Assembly (NCBI RefSeq): GCF_011250565.1
Contig: NZ_JAANMS010000019.1
Span: 1-64,000, forward strand
Direction: 5' to 3'
Length of the DNA: 64,000 nucleotides
Source: Nocardioides sp. IC4_145
GTDB lineage: Bacteria; Actinomycetota; Actinomycetes; Propionibacteriales; Nocardioidaceae
Both the position numbers and the translations under genes were made by a program. A model generated the notes under the pieces. It was given only the letters and a program-made list of their open reading frames with translations. It had not been told where the DNA came from and ran no database searches. Positions 53,545 to 62,432 of the stretch are shown here, one piece after another (the stretch's first letter is position 1; every line of letters starts with the position of its first letter).

Positions 53545-54384
53545 TCAGGCGCGGAACGGGTCGGCGGGGTAGACGCCCAGGACCTTGATGTCGGTGGTGA
53601 AGAACGCCAGCTCCTCGAGCGCCCGGGCCAGGCCGGGGTCGTCGGGGTGGCCGTCCACCTCGCAGAGGAACTGGGTCGCGGTGAACTCCCCGCCGACCAT
53701 GTAGCTCTCCAGCTTGGTCATGTTCACGCCGTTGGTGGCGAACCCGCCGAGGGCCTTGTAGAGCGCGGCCGGCAGGTTGCGGACGTTGAAGATGAAGCTG
53801 GTGACGACCGGCCGGTCGCCGCGCTCGGCGTGGACCGGCTCGGGGGAGAGCACGACGAAGCGCGTGGTGTTGTGGTCCTCGTCCTCGACGTCCTCGGCCA
53901 GCACCTCGAGGCCGTAGATGTCGGCGGCCAGCGGCGGCGAGATCGCCGCCTGCGTCGGGTCGCCCGCCTCGGCGACCTCGCGGGCGGCGCCGGCGGTGTC
54001 GCCGGAGATCACCGGCGTCAGGCCGTGCTCGCGGATGACCCGGCGGCACTGGCCGAGCGCGTGCACGTGGCTGTGGACGGTGCGGATCGAGTCCAGCGAG
54101 GCGCCGGGGACGCCCATCAGGTGGAAGCGGATCCGCAGGAAGTGCTCGCCGATGATGTGCAGCCCCGAGCCGGGCAGGAAGTGGTGGATGTCGGCCACCC
54201 GCCCGGCGATGGAGTTGTCGATCGGGATCATCGCCAGCTCCGCGTCGCTGGCTGCGACGGCGGCGAAGACGTCCTCGAACGACGCGCACGGCACGGCCTC
54301 CCAGTCCGGGTAGTGCTGGGCGCACACGATGTGCGAGTTGGCTCCGGGTTCGCCCTGGTAGGCGATGCGGCGGGCGTCGGGCAC
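53545..54384 (-). CDS. pheA: Prephenate dehydratase
   Basis: Makes phenylpyruvate from prephenate for phenylalanine. 279 residues, dehydratase without chorismate mutase. Catalytic region: AYQGEPGANSH, ELAMIPIDNSIAGRVADIHHFL and HNTTRFVVL (catalytic Thr). A C-terminal ACT domain follows (GFATNGVNMTKLESYMVGG), where the usual ESRP is ESYM; feedback binding of Phe may differ. GTG 54384 has TAGACT 7 bases upstream, part of an overlapping divergent promoter. Confidence 0.95.
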   Translation of the reverse strand: MPDARRIAYQGEPGANSHIVCAQHYPDWEAVPCASFEDVFAAVAASDAELAMIPIDNSIAGRVADIHHFLPGSGLHIIGEHFLRIRFHLMGVPGASLDSIRTVHSHVHALGQCRRVIREHGLTPVISGDTAGAAREVAEAGDPTQAAISPPLAADIYGLEVLAEDVEDEDHNTTRFVVLSPEPVHAERGDRPVVTSFIFNVRNLPAALYKALGGFATNGVNMTKLESYMVGGEFTATQFLCEVDGHPDDPGLARALEELAFFTTDIKVLGVYPADPFRA

Positions 54385-54391
54385 GGTCGTG

Positions 54392-54401
54392 AGTCTAGGG
54401 T
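54392..54401. promoter_or_regulatory. Overlapping divergent -10 boxes
   Basis: The 24-base gap between pheA (-) and the DUF4446 gene (+) holds TAGGGT (54396-54401) on the plus strand and TAGACT (54397-54392) on the minus strand. They share two base pairs, and each ends exactly 7 bases before its GTG start. Two polymerases cannot bind at once, so expression is likely to be mutually exclusive at any moment. Confidence 0.75.
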
Positions 54402-54408
54402 CGGCGCC

Positions 54409-54807
54409 GTGGACGTCCTCGCGGTGCTCTCCCTGCTGGTCGCCCTGGTGGCGGTCGTGTTCGCCGTCCTCGCGCTGCGGCGTACCGCCTCGCCCCCGCG
54501 CTCCGCGCCCGTCGACGCCCTTCCCGAGGACGTGCACGGCCTGCGCCAGGAGGTCGCCGCGCTGCGGGCCGAGACCCGCGACGCGCTGCGTCACCTCGCG
54601 GTCGTGCGGTACGACGCGTTCGGCGACATGGGCGGGCACCTCTCGTGGTCGCTCGCGCTGCTCGACGACGGCGGCAACGGCGTGGTGCTCACCTCGATCC
54701 ACGGGCGCAGCGACTCGCGCACCTACGCCAAGAACGTCGCCGGCTGGACCTGCGAGCAGCAGCTCTCCCCCGAGGAGGAGGAGGCGATCGGGGCGGCCCG
54801 CCCCTGA
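54409..54807 (+). CDS. DUF4446 family membrane-anchored protein
   Basis: 132 residues. One N-terminal helix (VLAVLSLLVALVAVVFAVLAL), a coiled stretch (HGLRQEVAALRAETRDALRHL) and the DUF4446 core YDAFGDMGGHLSWSLALLDDGGNGVVLTSIHGRSDSRTYAKNV. Small proteins of this family are widespread in Gram-positives; function unknown. Leaderless-type GTG start. Confidence 0.9.
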   Translation: MDVLAVLSLLVALVAVVFAVLALRRTASPPRSAPVDALPEDVHGLRQEVAALRAETRDALRHLAVVRYDAFGDMGGHLSWSLALLDDGGNGVVLTSIHGRSDSRTYAKNVAGWTCEQQLSPEEEEAIGAARP

Positions 54808-54816
54808 CCCGGCCCC

Positions 54817-54865
54817 CCGGCTGGTTGAGGAAGGCGCCCTGGCGCCTGTCTCGAAACCTGCCGGG
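54817..54865 (-). repeat. Dispersed palindromic repeat, intergenic copy
   Basis: On the minus strand: CGGCAGGTTTCGAGACAGG, then the stem GGCGCC/GGCGCC, then CTTCCTCAACCAGCCGG. The same repeat sits in frame in the carboxyltransferase gene at 35418-35463. Here it lies between two convergent gene ends (DUF4446 and the PAP2-kinase gene), where it could fold as a terminator. Confidence 0.85.
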
Positions 54866-54868
54866 CGA

Positions 54869-56446
54869 TCAGCGGGGCACGCGCACGAGCAGCCGCCCGT
54901 GGATGCACTCCATCCGCAGCTCGCGGCCGGGGCCGATCGAGTCGCCGTCGAGCTGGCGGGGGGTGTCCTTCTCGGCGCGGACGACCACCGTCGCGCCGGT
55001 CTTGCGGTCGACCAGCTCGTCGGTGTGCGGCCGCTTGAGCATGACCCGCCAGGCCAGCGGGATCCAGGCGAGGAAGTTCCGCGGGTGCAGGATCACCACG
55101 TCGAGCGTGCCGTCGTCGATCGCGGCGTCGGGCAGCAGCGGCATGCCCGCCTGGAGGAAGCCGACGTTCCCGACGACGACGGTCCGCGCCCGGTGCTTGG
55201 TGAACTCCCCGGCGTCGACGGAGATCTCGACCTTGACGGCCGGGAACATCAGCGACTTGAGCCCCGAGACGACGTAGGCGACCCAGCCGACCTTCTTCTT
55301 CAGGTCCTCGTTGACGCCCTCCATGATCGCGGCGTCGAAGCCCATGCCGGCCATCACCATGAAGTGGGTGTCGCTCTCGACCCCGTCGCCCTCGACCTTG
55401 ACCAGGTCGATCGCGCGGTCCTGGCCGTTGAGGCCGATGTCGATGGCCGAGCGCAGGTAGAGCGGGATGCCGAGGTTGCGGGCCAGCAGGTTGCCGGTGC
55501 CGGCGGGGATGATCCCGACCGGGATGCCGGTGCCGGCCAGCTCGGCGCAGACCTCGCGCACGGTGCCGTCGCCGCCGCAGACGAGCACGAGGTCGGACCC
55601 GTCGACCGAGGCCCGCTCGGCCATGCCGGTGCCCGGGTCCTCGACGGTCGTGTAGTGCCAGGTCGGCTCGGACCAGCCGGCCTCGAGGGCCATGGTCGTG
55701 ACCGTCGCGCGGAACGCGTCGAGGTCCTCGACCTTGATCGGGTTGACGATCACCGCGAGCCGGTGCGCGGAGGTGAAGACCTCAGGCAGCGGCTCGGAGC
55801 GGACCGCGATGCTCCGCGGCAGCGGGTTGAGCACCGCGAGCACCAGCAGCACGACCCCGGCGCCGAGCAGCACGCCGCCGACCACGTCGGAGGGGAAGTG
55901 CCGGCCCAGGAGCACGCGGTCCAGGCAGACGAGCACCACGAGCAGCCCGATGCCGGCGTACGCCGTGCGCCGCGCGCTCGAGCGGCGCACGAGCATCGCG
56001 ACCACCACCACGAGGACGCCGCCGAACGCCGCGATCGAGGAGGCGTGCCCCGACGGGAACGACTTGGTGCTCAGCAGCGCCTCGCTGAGCTGCCACTCGG
56101 GCCGCTCCCGGCCGACCCAGAGCTTGATCCCGGTGGTGGCCAGCGAGGTGATGACCATGACCGCCACGACGTACGCCGCCGCGCGGACGTGCTTCTTGAG
56201 GAAGAGCCCCGCGGCCAGCACGACCGTCAGCACGGTCATGCCGACGGTCGCGAAGGCGACCTCCACCCACCGCAGCGGGCCGCCGAGCCAGCCGGCGTCG
56301 ACCGCCCAGTCCTGGGCCGGGTCGCCCCGGCCGTCGAACGTGGCCAGCGGTCCCCAGCCCTGCACCACGCCCACGCCGAGGAGCGCGAGGAGGACGAGGC
56401 AGACGGCGGCCCAGCTCAGCGGGGCGACGCGGGGGCGGTCCAGCAC
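54869..56446 (-). CDS. PAP2 phosphatase - diacylglycerol kinase fusion
   Basis: 525 residues. N-terminal half: about six helices with the PAP2 motifs KLWVGRERP, FPSGHASS and DRVLLGRHFPSDV. C-terminal half from about 235: lipid-kinase catalytic domain with LAVIVNPIKVEDL, LVCGGDGTVREV and IPAGTGNLLARN. One polypeptide thus carries a membrane lipid phosphatase and a cytoplasmic DAG/sphingosine-type kinase, which together could recycle undecaprenyl phosphate or phosphatidic acid. GTG 56446 with CATACT 6 bases upstream is used. Confidence 0.9.
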   Translation of the reverse strand: MLDRPRVAPLSWAAVCLVLLALLGVGVVQGWGPLATFDGRGDPAQDWAVDAGWLGGPLRWVEVAFATVGMTVLTVVLAAGLFLKKHVRAAAYVVAVMVITSLATTGIKLWVGRERPEWQLSEALLSTKSFPSGHASSIAAFGGVLVVVVAMLVRRSSARRTAYAGIGLLVVLVCLDRVLLGRHFPSDVVGGVLLGAGVVLLVLAVLNPLPRSIAVRSEPLPEVFTSAHRLAVIVNPIKVEDLDAFRATVTTMALEAGWSEPTWHYTTVEDPGTGMAERASVDGSDLVLVCGGDGTVREVCAELAGTGIPVGIIPAGTGNLLARNLGIPLYLRSAIDIGLNGQDRAIDLVKVEGDGVESDTHFMVMAGMGFDAAIMEGVNEDLKKKVGWVAYVVSGLKSLMFPAVKVEISVDAGEFTKHRARTVVVGNVGFLQAGMPLLPDAAIDDGTLDVVILHPRNFLAWIPLAWRVMLKRPHTDELVDRKTGATVVVRAEKDTPRQLDGDSIGPGRELRMECIHGRLLVRVPR

Positions 56447-56526
56447 CTCGACAGTATGACGGCCGGTCGGCGAGCGCCCGGAACTCGCGGTGAAGGGCGC
56501 GCAGCGCCCCGGATAGCCTTGCCGAC

Positions 56527-57804
56527 ATGATCGACCCCCGCATCCTCCGCGACGACCCCGACCGCGTGCGCGCCGCCCAGGCCAAGCGCGGGCTGTCCGA
56601 CGAGGTGGTCGACCGCGCGCTGTCCGCCGACGCCGCCCGCCGGGCCGCGATCGCGACCTTCGAGTCGCGCCGCGCCGAGCAGAAGCAGCTCGGCAAGCAG
56701 GTGGCGAAGGCGCAGGGCGACGAGAAGGCGGAGCTGCTGGCCCGCACCAAGGCGCTCGCCGCCGAGGTGAAGGAGGCCGACGCATCCCGCGAGGCCGCGG
56801 AGGAGAAGTGGCAGGCGGCGCTGATGTCGCTGCCGAACCTCGCCGCGCCGGAGGCCCCCGAGGGCGGCGAGGACGACTTCGTCGTGCTCGAGGAGGTCGG
56901 CACGCCGCGCGACTTCGCCGCGGAGGGGTTCGAGCCGCGCGACCACGTCGAGCTGGGCCGGATGCTCGGCGCGATCGACCTCGAGCGGGGTGCGAAGGTG
57001 TCCGGCTCGCGCTTCTACTTCCTGACCGGTGTGGGCGCCCAGCTGGAGCTGGCGCTGGTCAACCTCGCGATGGAGCAGGCCCGCGAGGCCGGCTTCACCC
57101 AGGTCGTCGCGCCCTCGCTGGTCCGCCCGCGGGCGATGGAGGGCACCGGCTTCCTCGGGCAGGCCGCTGACGACGTCTACCGGATCGAGGGCGAGGACCT
57201 CTACCTGGTGGGCACCTCCGAGGTGCCGATGGCGGCGTACCACTCCGACGAGATCCTCGACGGCGCCTCGCTCCCGCTGCGGTACGCCGCGTTCAGCCCG
57301 TGCTTCCGCAAGGAGGCCGGCTCGCACGGCAAGGACACCAAGGGCATCATCCGCGTCCACTGGTTCGACAAGGTCGAGATGTTCGTCTACTCGACGCTCG
57401 AGGAGTCCTACGCCGAGCACGAGCGGCTGCTGGGCTGGGAGAAGCAGTTCCTCGACAAGCTGGAGCTGGCCTACCGCGTCATCGACGTCGCGACCGGGGA
57501 CCTCGGGCTCTCGGCGATCCGCAAGTTCGACTGCGAGGCGTGGATCCCGACGCAGGGGAAGTACCGCGAGCTCACCTCGACCTCGAACTGCACCGAGTTC
57601 CAGTCGCGCCGGCTCGACATCCGCGTCCGGGAGGGCGGCGAGGTGAGGCCGGCCGCGACCCTCAACGGCACGCTCACCGCGATCCCGCGCGCGATCGTCG
57701 CGATCCTCGAGACCCACCAGCAGGCCGACGGCTCCGTCCGGGTGCCGAAGGCGCTGCAGCCCTACATGGGCGGCCGCGAGGTCCTGGAGCCGGTGCAGTC
57801 GTGA
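56527..57804 (+). CDS. serS: Seryl-tRNA synthetase
   Basis: Charges tRNA-Ser. 425 residues. The N-terminal coiled coil (about residues 30-100, rich in Lys/Glu/Ala) grips the tRNA long arm. Class II motifs follow: motif 2 [21 protein letters not shown], the serine site [10 protein letters not shown], and motif 3 [22 protein letters not shown] lies 7 bases before ATG 56527. It heads a run of overlapping genes (two HAD hydrolases and a GNAT). Confidence 0.98.
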   Translation: MIDPRILRDDPDRVRAAQAKRGLSDEVVDRALSADAARRAAIATFESRRAEQKQLGKQVAKAQGDEKAELLARTKALAAEVKEADASREAAEEKWQAALMSLPNLAAPEAPEGGEDDFVVLEEVGTPRDFAAEGFEPRDHVELGRMLGAIDLERGAKVSGSRFYFLTGVGAQLELALVNLAMEQAREAGFTQVVAPSLVRPRAMEGTGFLGQAADDVYRIEGEDLYLVGTSEVPMAAYHSDEILDGASLPLRYAAFSPCFRKEAGSHGKDTKGIIRVHWFDKVEMFVYSTLEESYAEHERLLGWEKQFLDKLELAYRVIDVATGDLGLSAIRKFDCEAWIPTQGKYRELTSTSNCTEFQSRRLDIRVREGGEVRPAATLNGTLTAIPRAIVAILETHQQADGSVRVPKALQPYMGGREVLEPVQS

Positions 57805-58649
57805 GCTGGGTCCCGAAGGTCGTCGCGCTCGACATCGACGGCACGCTGCTGAAGTGGGTCGAGGGCGCCGGGTCGACCCACGAGGAGGTCTCGCCCGCGG
57901 TCTACGACGCCGTGCGCCGCGTCCGCGAGGCCGGCAGCCACGTGGTGCTCGCCTCGGGCCGGTCGCCGCACGGCATGACCGGCGTCGCGGACCTGCTCGA
58001 CCTGCACCCGGGCGAGCCGACCGACGGCTCCGGCGCGGACGACCAGCTCTGGGTCGTGGCGTCGAACGGCGCAGTTGTCTTCCGCTACCCGCCGCTGGAG
58101 GTCGTCCACGAGGAGCTCTTCGACGCCGGGCCGGCGGTCAAGGCGGTGCTCGAGCGGCACCCGAACGCGCTGGTGGCCGTCGAGGAGCGCGGCGTCGGCT
58201 ACCGCGTCACCTCGCACTTCCCCGAGGGCGAGCTGTCCGGCGACATGATCGTGACCGACCTCGACGAGCTGGTGGCCGGGCCGGTCAGCCGCGTGATCAT
58301 CCGCGACCCGGAGGCGACCGCCGACGAGTTCGTCGCGCTGGCCGAGGAGCTCGGGCTGCACGGAACCAACTACATCGTCGGCTGGACCGCCTGGCTCGAC
58401 ATCGCGCCGGTCGGCGTCTCGAAGGCCTCCGGCCTCGAGCGGGTCTGCGCCGAGCTGGGCTGCACCGCCGCCGACGTGCTGGCGATCGGCGACGGCCGCA
58501 ACGACATCGAGATGCTCGAGTGGGCCGGCCGCGGCGTGGCGATGGGTCAGGCGATCCAGCTGGTGCGCGACGTCGCCGACGACGTCACGGCCGACGTGTA
58601 CGAGGACGGCGCGGCGCAGGAGATCTCGCGCTGGTTCCCGGAGCGCTGA
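57801..58649 (+). CDS. HAD-superfamily phosphatase (Cof type), first
   Basis: 282 residues. Motif [10 protein letters not shown] (nucleophile Asp), motif [12 protein letters not shown], motif [12 protein letters not shown], with a C2-type cap between. Cof-like enzymes dephosphorylate sugar phosphates, flavin or PLP intermediates. GTG 57801 overlaps the serS stop, so it is cotranslated with the synthetase, an arrangement I have seen in related genomes. Confidence 0.93.
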   Translation: MSWVPKVVALDIDGTLLKWVEGAGSTHEEVSPAVYDAVRRVREAGSHVVLASGRSPHGMTGVADLLDLHPGEPTDGSGADDQLWVVASNGAVVFRYPPLEVVHEELFDAGPAVKAVLERHPNALVAVEERGVGYRVTSHFPEGELSGDMIVTDLDELVAGPVSRVIIRDPEATADEFVALAEELGLHGTNYIVGWTAWLDIAPVGVSKASGLERVCAELGCTAADVLAIGDGRNDIEMLEWAGRGVAMGQAIQLVRDVADDVTADVYEDGAAQEISRWFPER

Positions 58650-58651
58650 GC

Positions 58652-59131
58652 GTGGTCCCGCCGCTGCCGGCGGTCATCGTCTCCGAGCGGCTCCGGCTCC
58701 CGCTGTGGACGGCCGAGGACGTCGCCGACATCCGCGCCGGCCGCCGCCGTCCCGGGTGGCACCCGGACTTCCCGCGCCGCGACGACACCGACGCCGCGAC
58801 CCTGTGGGTGGAGGGCGACACCTGGGGTCCGCGGTCGATCGTGCGTGGCACCACCGTGCTCGGCTCGATCGGCTTCTTCGGTCCGCCGGACGGCGAGCCG
58901 CTCGAGGCGGAGGTCGGCTACGGCCTCGTGCCCGAGGCGCAGGGGTGGGGCTTCGCGACCGAGGCGCTGCACGCCGTGCTCGCGGCCACCGACGGCGTCG
59001 GGGTCGCGGTCCGCGCGGCCGTCGCGCCCGACAACCGCACGAGCATCCGGGTGCTCGCCAAGGCCGGCTTCACCGGCCTGCGCGGCTCCGACGAGGACGG
59101 CAACCTCGTGATGGCGAGGCCGCTGCCGTGA
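58652..59131 (+). CDS. GNAT-family acetyltransferase
   Basis: 159 residues. SERLRLPLWTAEDVADI at the start, then the acetyl-CoA region VGYGLVPEAQGWGFATEALHAVL (motif A) and APDNRTSIRVLAKAGF (motif B), as in RimJ/RimL-like acetyltransferases. The motif A loop has QGWGFA in place of the usual QGxGxA. GTG 58652 follows the HAD stop by 2 bases and the gene overlaps the next HAD gene, so all are one operon. Confidence 0.9.
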   Translation: MVPPLPAVIVSERLRLPLWTAEDVADIRAGRRRPGWHPDFPRRDDTDAATLWVEGDTWGPRSIVRGTTVLGSIGFFGPPDGEPLEAEVGYGLVPEAQGWGFATEALHAVLAATDGVGVAVRAAVAPDNRTSIRVLAKAGFTGLRGSDEDGNLVMARPLP

Positions 59132-59922
59132 GCCTCCCGAAGCTGGTCGCCACCGACCTCGACGGCACCCTCGTGCGCTCCGACGGCACCGTCTCGGACT
59201 ACACCGCGGACGTCCTCGCGAAGGTCGAGGCGCTCGGCGTCCCGGTCGTCTTCGTCACCGGCCGCCCCCTGCGCTGGGCCGAGGACGTCTTCGAGCACGT
59301 CGGGGAGCACGGCCTGGCGATCATCTCCAACGGGGCGCTCGTCTGGGACGTCGCCGGCAGCCGTGTCCAGCTCGAGCGGCCGATCCCCACGGGGCTCGCG
59401 CTGGAGGTCTGCCGCGACCTGCGCGCGGCCGTGCCGGGCACGGCGTACGCCGTGGAGGACCTCGAGGGCATCGGGCTCGAGCCGGACTTCATGGAGCGCT
59501 ACCCGATGCCCGACGGCGCGCGCCGGGCGCCGGTCGAGGACCTGCTCGCGCGTCCGCCGCTGAAGCTGCTGGTGCGCCACGAGGAGCTCGGCCCGCAGGA
59601 CTTCTGGGACCGGGCCGAGGAGGTCAACGCCGGCCGGCTGACCTTCACCTGGTCCTCCTCGACGACCCTGCTCGAGGTCAGCGGACCCGGCGTCACCAAG
59701 GCGTCCACCCTCGAGCTGCTGGCCCGCGACCTCGGCGTCGAGGCGCCGGACGTCATCGCCTTCGGCGACATGCCCAACGACCTCCCCATGCTGACCTGGG
59801 CCGGCACGGCGTACGCCATGGCCGACGCGCACCCCACCGTCACCGCCGCCGCGGCCCATGTCGCGCCGGGCCACGACGAGGACGGCGTCGCCCGCGTCCT
59901 GGCTGGTGTCTTCGGGCTCTGA
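59128..59922 (+). CDS. HAD-superfamily phosphatase (Cof type), second
   Basis: 264 residues. ATDLDGTLVRSDG, FVTGRPLRW, GVTKASTLELLARDL and FGDMPNDLPMLTWAG are the four HAD motifs. Related to but distinct from the enzyme at 57801. GTG 59128 overlaps the GNAT stop (GTGA). Substrate unknown; the serS operon placement gives no direct clue. Confidence 0.93.
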   Translation: MSLPKLVATDLDGTLVRSDGTVSDYTADVLAKVEALGVPVVFVTGRPLRWAEDVFEHVGEHGLAIISNGALVWDVAGSRVQLERPIPTGLALEVCRDLRAAVPGTAYAVEDLEGIGLEPDFMERYPMPDGARRAPVEDLLARPPLKLLVRHEELGPQDFWDRAEEVNAGRLTFTWSSSTTLLEVSGPGVTKASTLELLARDLGVEAPDVIAFGDMPNDLPMLTWAGTAYAMADAHPTVTAAAAHVAPGHDEDGVARVLAGVFGL

Positions 59923-59931
59923 TCTGTTCTG

Positions 59932-60579
59932 ATGCTCCCCGTGCCCGGCCTCCGACGAACCCTCGTGACCGCTGCGGTCCTGGGTTCGTACGTCGCCGCG
60001 CCGGCCGTCCTCGCGCCGACCGCGGCCGTCGCCGCACCGCGGTGCCCGACGCCCACCGTCCAGGACGCCACCCGGCAGGCCGACGGCGTCTTCCGCGGCA
60101 CCGTCGAGGACGTGCAGCCCGTGACGGGGACCAACGCCCCCGGGTCGCCCGACCGCTACGAGCACCAGGTCACGGTCGGCCGCGTGTGGAAGGGCGGTCT
60201 CTCCACCCAGCGCGTGCAGGTGCGCACCGAGGCCGGAGCGCAGCCGGGGGAGCAGCCCGGCCCGCGGGCCTGCCCCGACGGCCTCGGTCGGCTCGAGGTC
60301 GGCGAGGAGTACCTCTTCTTCGTCGACCGCCGCGCCTCCGGCTGGCTCGCCGAGCCCACCAGCCGCACCGCGCCGCTCGACGACGGCCTGCTCGGCCAGG
60401 TGACCCGACTCCTCGGCTCCGGCCGCGCGCCGGTGCCCGCGGCGCCGGAGACCGCGCAGTTCACCCGGGTCGCGAACAGCGAGCCGGCCTCCCTCACCCG
60501 CACCGCCGCTCCCGGGCTGGCCATGATCATCGTCGGCCTGCTCGGCCTCGCCGTCCTCCGCGGTCTCGGCCGCCGCTGA
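59932..60579 (+). CDS. Exported protein with TIMP/netrin-like domain and C-terminal anchor
   Basis: 215 residues. Signal peptide ending near AVAAPRCP, then ADGVFRGTVEDVQPV, YEHQVTVGRVWKGG and CPDGLGRLEVGEEYLFFVDR, a beta-barrel pattern like the tissue-inhibitor-of-metalloproteinase fold seen in bacterial surface proteins. Two cysteines could form a disulfide. A C-terminal helix (GLAMIIVGLLGLAVLRGL) with Arg-Arg end anchors it. Fold assignment is tentative. Confidence 0.7.
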   Translation: MLPVPGLRRTLVTAAVLGSYVAAPAVLAPTAAVAAPRCPTPTVQDATRQADGVFRGTVEDVQPVTGTNAPGSPDRYEHQVTVGRVWKGGLSTQRVQVRTEAGAQPGEQPGPRACPDGLGRLEVGEEYLFFVDRRASGWLAEPTSRTAPLDDGLLGQVTRLLGSGRAPVPAAPETAQFTRVANSEPASLTRTAAPGLAMIIVGLLGLAVLRGLGRR

Positions 60580-60617
60580 CCCGGCCCAGACCGGCCCCGG
60601 GGCGACGACAACTCCGC

Positions 60618-60683
60618 AATTGCGCGGTTGTGGCCCTGTGCAAGCGCTCGCGCAGCGACATTCCGGCGCAATTGAACGATCGT
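60618..60683. repeat. Inverted-arm intergenic element with 40-base core, copy 2
   Basis: AATTGCGC (60618-60625) and GCGCAATT (60666-60673, continuing GAACGATCGT to 60683) with 40 bases between, the same spacing as at 15250-15319. The left outer arm has diverged and instead forms a local hairpin, ACAACTCCGC-AATT-GCGCGGTTGT (60608-60631). Between convergent genes. Confidence 0.75.
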
Positions 60684-60730
60684 GTGCGCCGGCACCCACG
60701 CCGGCCCGCCCGAGGGGCGGACGGACCGAC

Positions 60731-61342
60731 CTACAGGTACATGCCGCCGGAGTCGCCGGGGGTCGGGCCGGGGTCCTGGCGCGGCTGCTGGCCCATGGTG
60801 GGCATGCCGCCCTGGGCGCCGGGGACGGCGCCGGGCGGGAGCGCGCGGCGGATCTGCTCGAGCTGTGCGCGGGCGGAGATCTGCTGGGCGTAGATCGCGG
60901 TCTGGATGCCGTGGAAGAGGCCCTCGAGCCAGCCGACGAGCTGGGCCTGGGCGATCCGGAGCTCGCCCTCCGACGGGGTGACGTCCTCGGTGAACGGCAG
61001 CGCCAGCCGGCTGAGCTCCTCGACGAGCTCGGGCGCGAGGCCGGCCTCGAGCTCCTTGATCGAGGCGGCGTGGATCTCCTTGAGGCGGTTGCGGCTGGCC
61101 TCGTCCAGCGGGGCGGCCTTCACCTCCTCGAGCAGCTGGCGGATCATCCCGCCGATGCGCATGACCTTGGCCGGCTGCTCGACCAGGTCGGTCACCGAGC
61201 GCTGCTGCTCGTCGTCGTCACCCACGGCGCCCCCTGCGCCCTCGGCCTGCTGCTGCAGCGCCGACGCGGGCACCGACCCCATCGGCTGCCCGTCGGGGCC
61301 GATGACGACGATGTGCTGCTCCTGCTCCTCCGGACCGGTCAT
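60731..61342 (-). CDS. bpa: Bacterial proteasome activator (Bpa/PafE)
   Basis: 203 residues. The helical core VMRIGGMIRQLLEEVKAAPLDEASRNRLKEIHAASIKELEAGLAPELVEELSRL and SEGELRIAQAQLVGWLEGLFHGIQTAI is the DUF2587 fold that forms a dodecameric ring. The Pro/Gly-rich tail ends GGMYL; Mycobacterium Bpa ends GQYL, which docks on the 20S core, so the last Tyr-Leu is kept and the Gln is replaced. TATGTT lies 7 bases before ATG 61342. It implies that the organism has a 20S proteasome. Confidence 0.94.
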   Translation of the reverse strand: MTGPEEQEQHIVVIGPDGQPMGSVPASALQQQAEGAGGAVGDDDEQQRSVTDLVEQPAKVMRIGGMIRQLLEEVKAAPLDEASRNRLKEIHAASIKELEAGLAPELVEELSRLALPFTEDVTPSEGELRIAQAQLVGWLEGLFHGIQTAIYAQQISARAQLEQIRRALPPGAVPGAQGGMPTMGQQPRQDPGPTPGDSGGMYL

Positions 61343-61404
61343 GGACCCGAACATATCGACCGGTCCGCAATGCACCGGCAGGGCCCGGCGGCGCCCGAGC
61401 GGGC

Positions 61405-62382
61405 TCAGAGGGTGAGCACGATCTTCCCGCTGTGCTCGCCGGAGGCCATCAGCTCGTGGGCGCGCACGACCTCCTCGAGCGGCATCGTGTCGTGCACGAC
61501 GACCCGCACCGAGCCGTCCGCGAGCAGCGGCCAGACGTGCTCGACGACCGAGGCACAGATGGCCGACTTGCCCTCGACCGGCCGGGCGCGCAGGGAGGTC
61601 GCGATGACCGCGCCGCGCTTGCCGAGCAGCTTCGCGATGTCGAGCTCGGCCTTCGTGCCGCCCTGCATGCCGATGATCACCAGCCGACCCTCGGGCGCCA
61701 GCGCGTCGACGTTGCGGTCGAGGTACTTCGCACCCATGTTGTCCAGCACCACGTCGGCGCCGACGCCGTCGGTCGCGGCGCGGACGGCCTCGACGAAGTC
61801 CTCGTCGCGATAGCTGATCGCCACGTCCGCGCCGAGGTCCCGGCAGTACGCCAGCTTCTCGGCCGTGCCGCTCGTCGTCAGCACCCGGGCGCCGGTCGCC
61901 TTGGCGAGCTGGATCGCGAACGTGCCGATCCCGCCGGCCCCGCCGTGCACGAGCAGCGTCTCGTCGGGGCGTAGGCCGGCGACCATGAACAGGTTCGACC
62001 ACACCGTGCAGGCGACCTCGGGCACCGCGGCCGCCGTGACCAGGTCGAGCCCGTCCGGGACCGGCATCACCTGACCGGCGGGGACCACGACGCGCGACGC
62101 GTAGCCGCCGCCGGCGAGCAGCGCGCAGACCTCGTCGCCGACCGACCACTGGTCGACGCCCTCCCCGACCGCGTCGACCGTGCCGCTGCACTCGAGGCCG
62201 ATGACCTCCGAGGCGCCCCTCGGCGGCGGGTAGAACCCCTGCCGCTGCAGCAGGTCCGCCCGGTTCACCGCGGTCGCCGCGACCGCGATCGCGACCTCCC
62301 CCGGGCCCGGCTCGACGTCGGGCACCTCCTGCACGCTGAGGACCTCCGGCCCACCGGCCCCGTCGGCGATCACGGCTCGCAT
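61405..62382 (-). CDS. NAD(P)H quinone oxidoreductase, PIG3/QOR type
   Basis: 325 residues. Zinc-free MDR enzyme with AVNRADLLQRQGFYPPP (the PIG3-type signature), GLECSGTV, VHGGAGGIGTFAIQLAK cofactor loop and SGKIVLTL end. It reduces quinones. TAGGGT lies 7 bases before ATG 62382. It is more like human PIG3 than is the copy at 19393. Confidence 0.93.
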   Translation of the reverse strand: MRAVIADGAGGPEVLSVQEVPDVEPGPGEVAIAVAATAVNRADLLQRQGFYPPPRGASEVIGLECSGTVDAVGEGVDQWSVGDEVCALLAGGGYASRVVVPAGQVMPVPDGLDLVTAAAVPEVACTVWSNLFMVAGLRPDETLLVHGGAGGIGTFAIQLAKATGARVLTTSGTAEKLAYCRDLGADVAISYRDEDFVEAVRAATDGVGADVVLDNMGAKYLDRNVDALAPEGRLVIIGMQGGTKAELDIAKLLGKRGAVIATSLRARPVEGKSAICASVVEHVWPLLADGSVRVVVHDTMPLEEVVRAHELMASGEHSGKIVLTL

Positions 62383-62432
62383 GCCGCCCACCCTAGGAGG
62401 GCCGGGCGAGCCGGCCGGCTCGTCGGTCCAGG

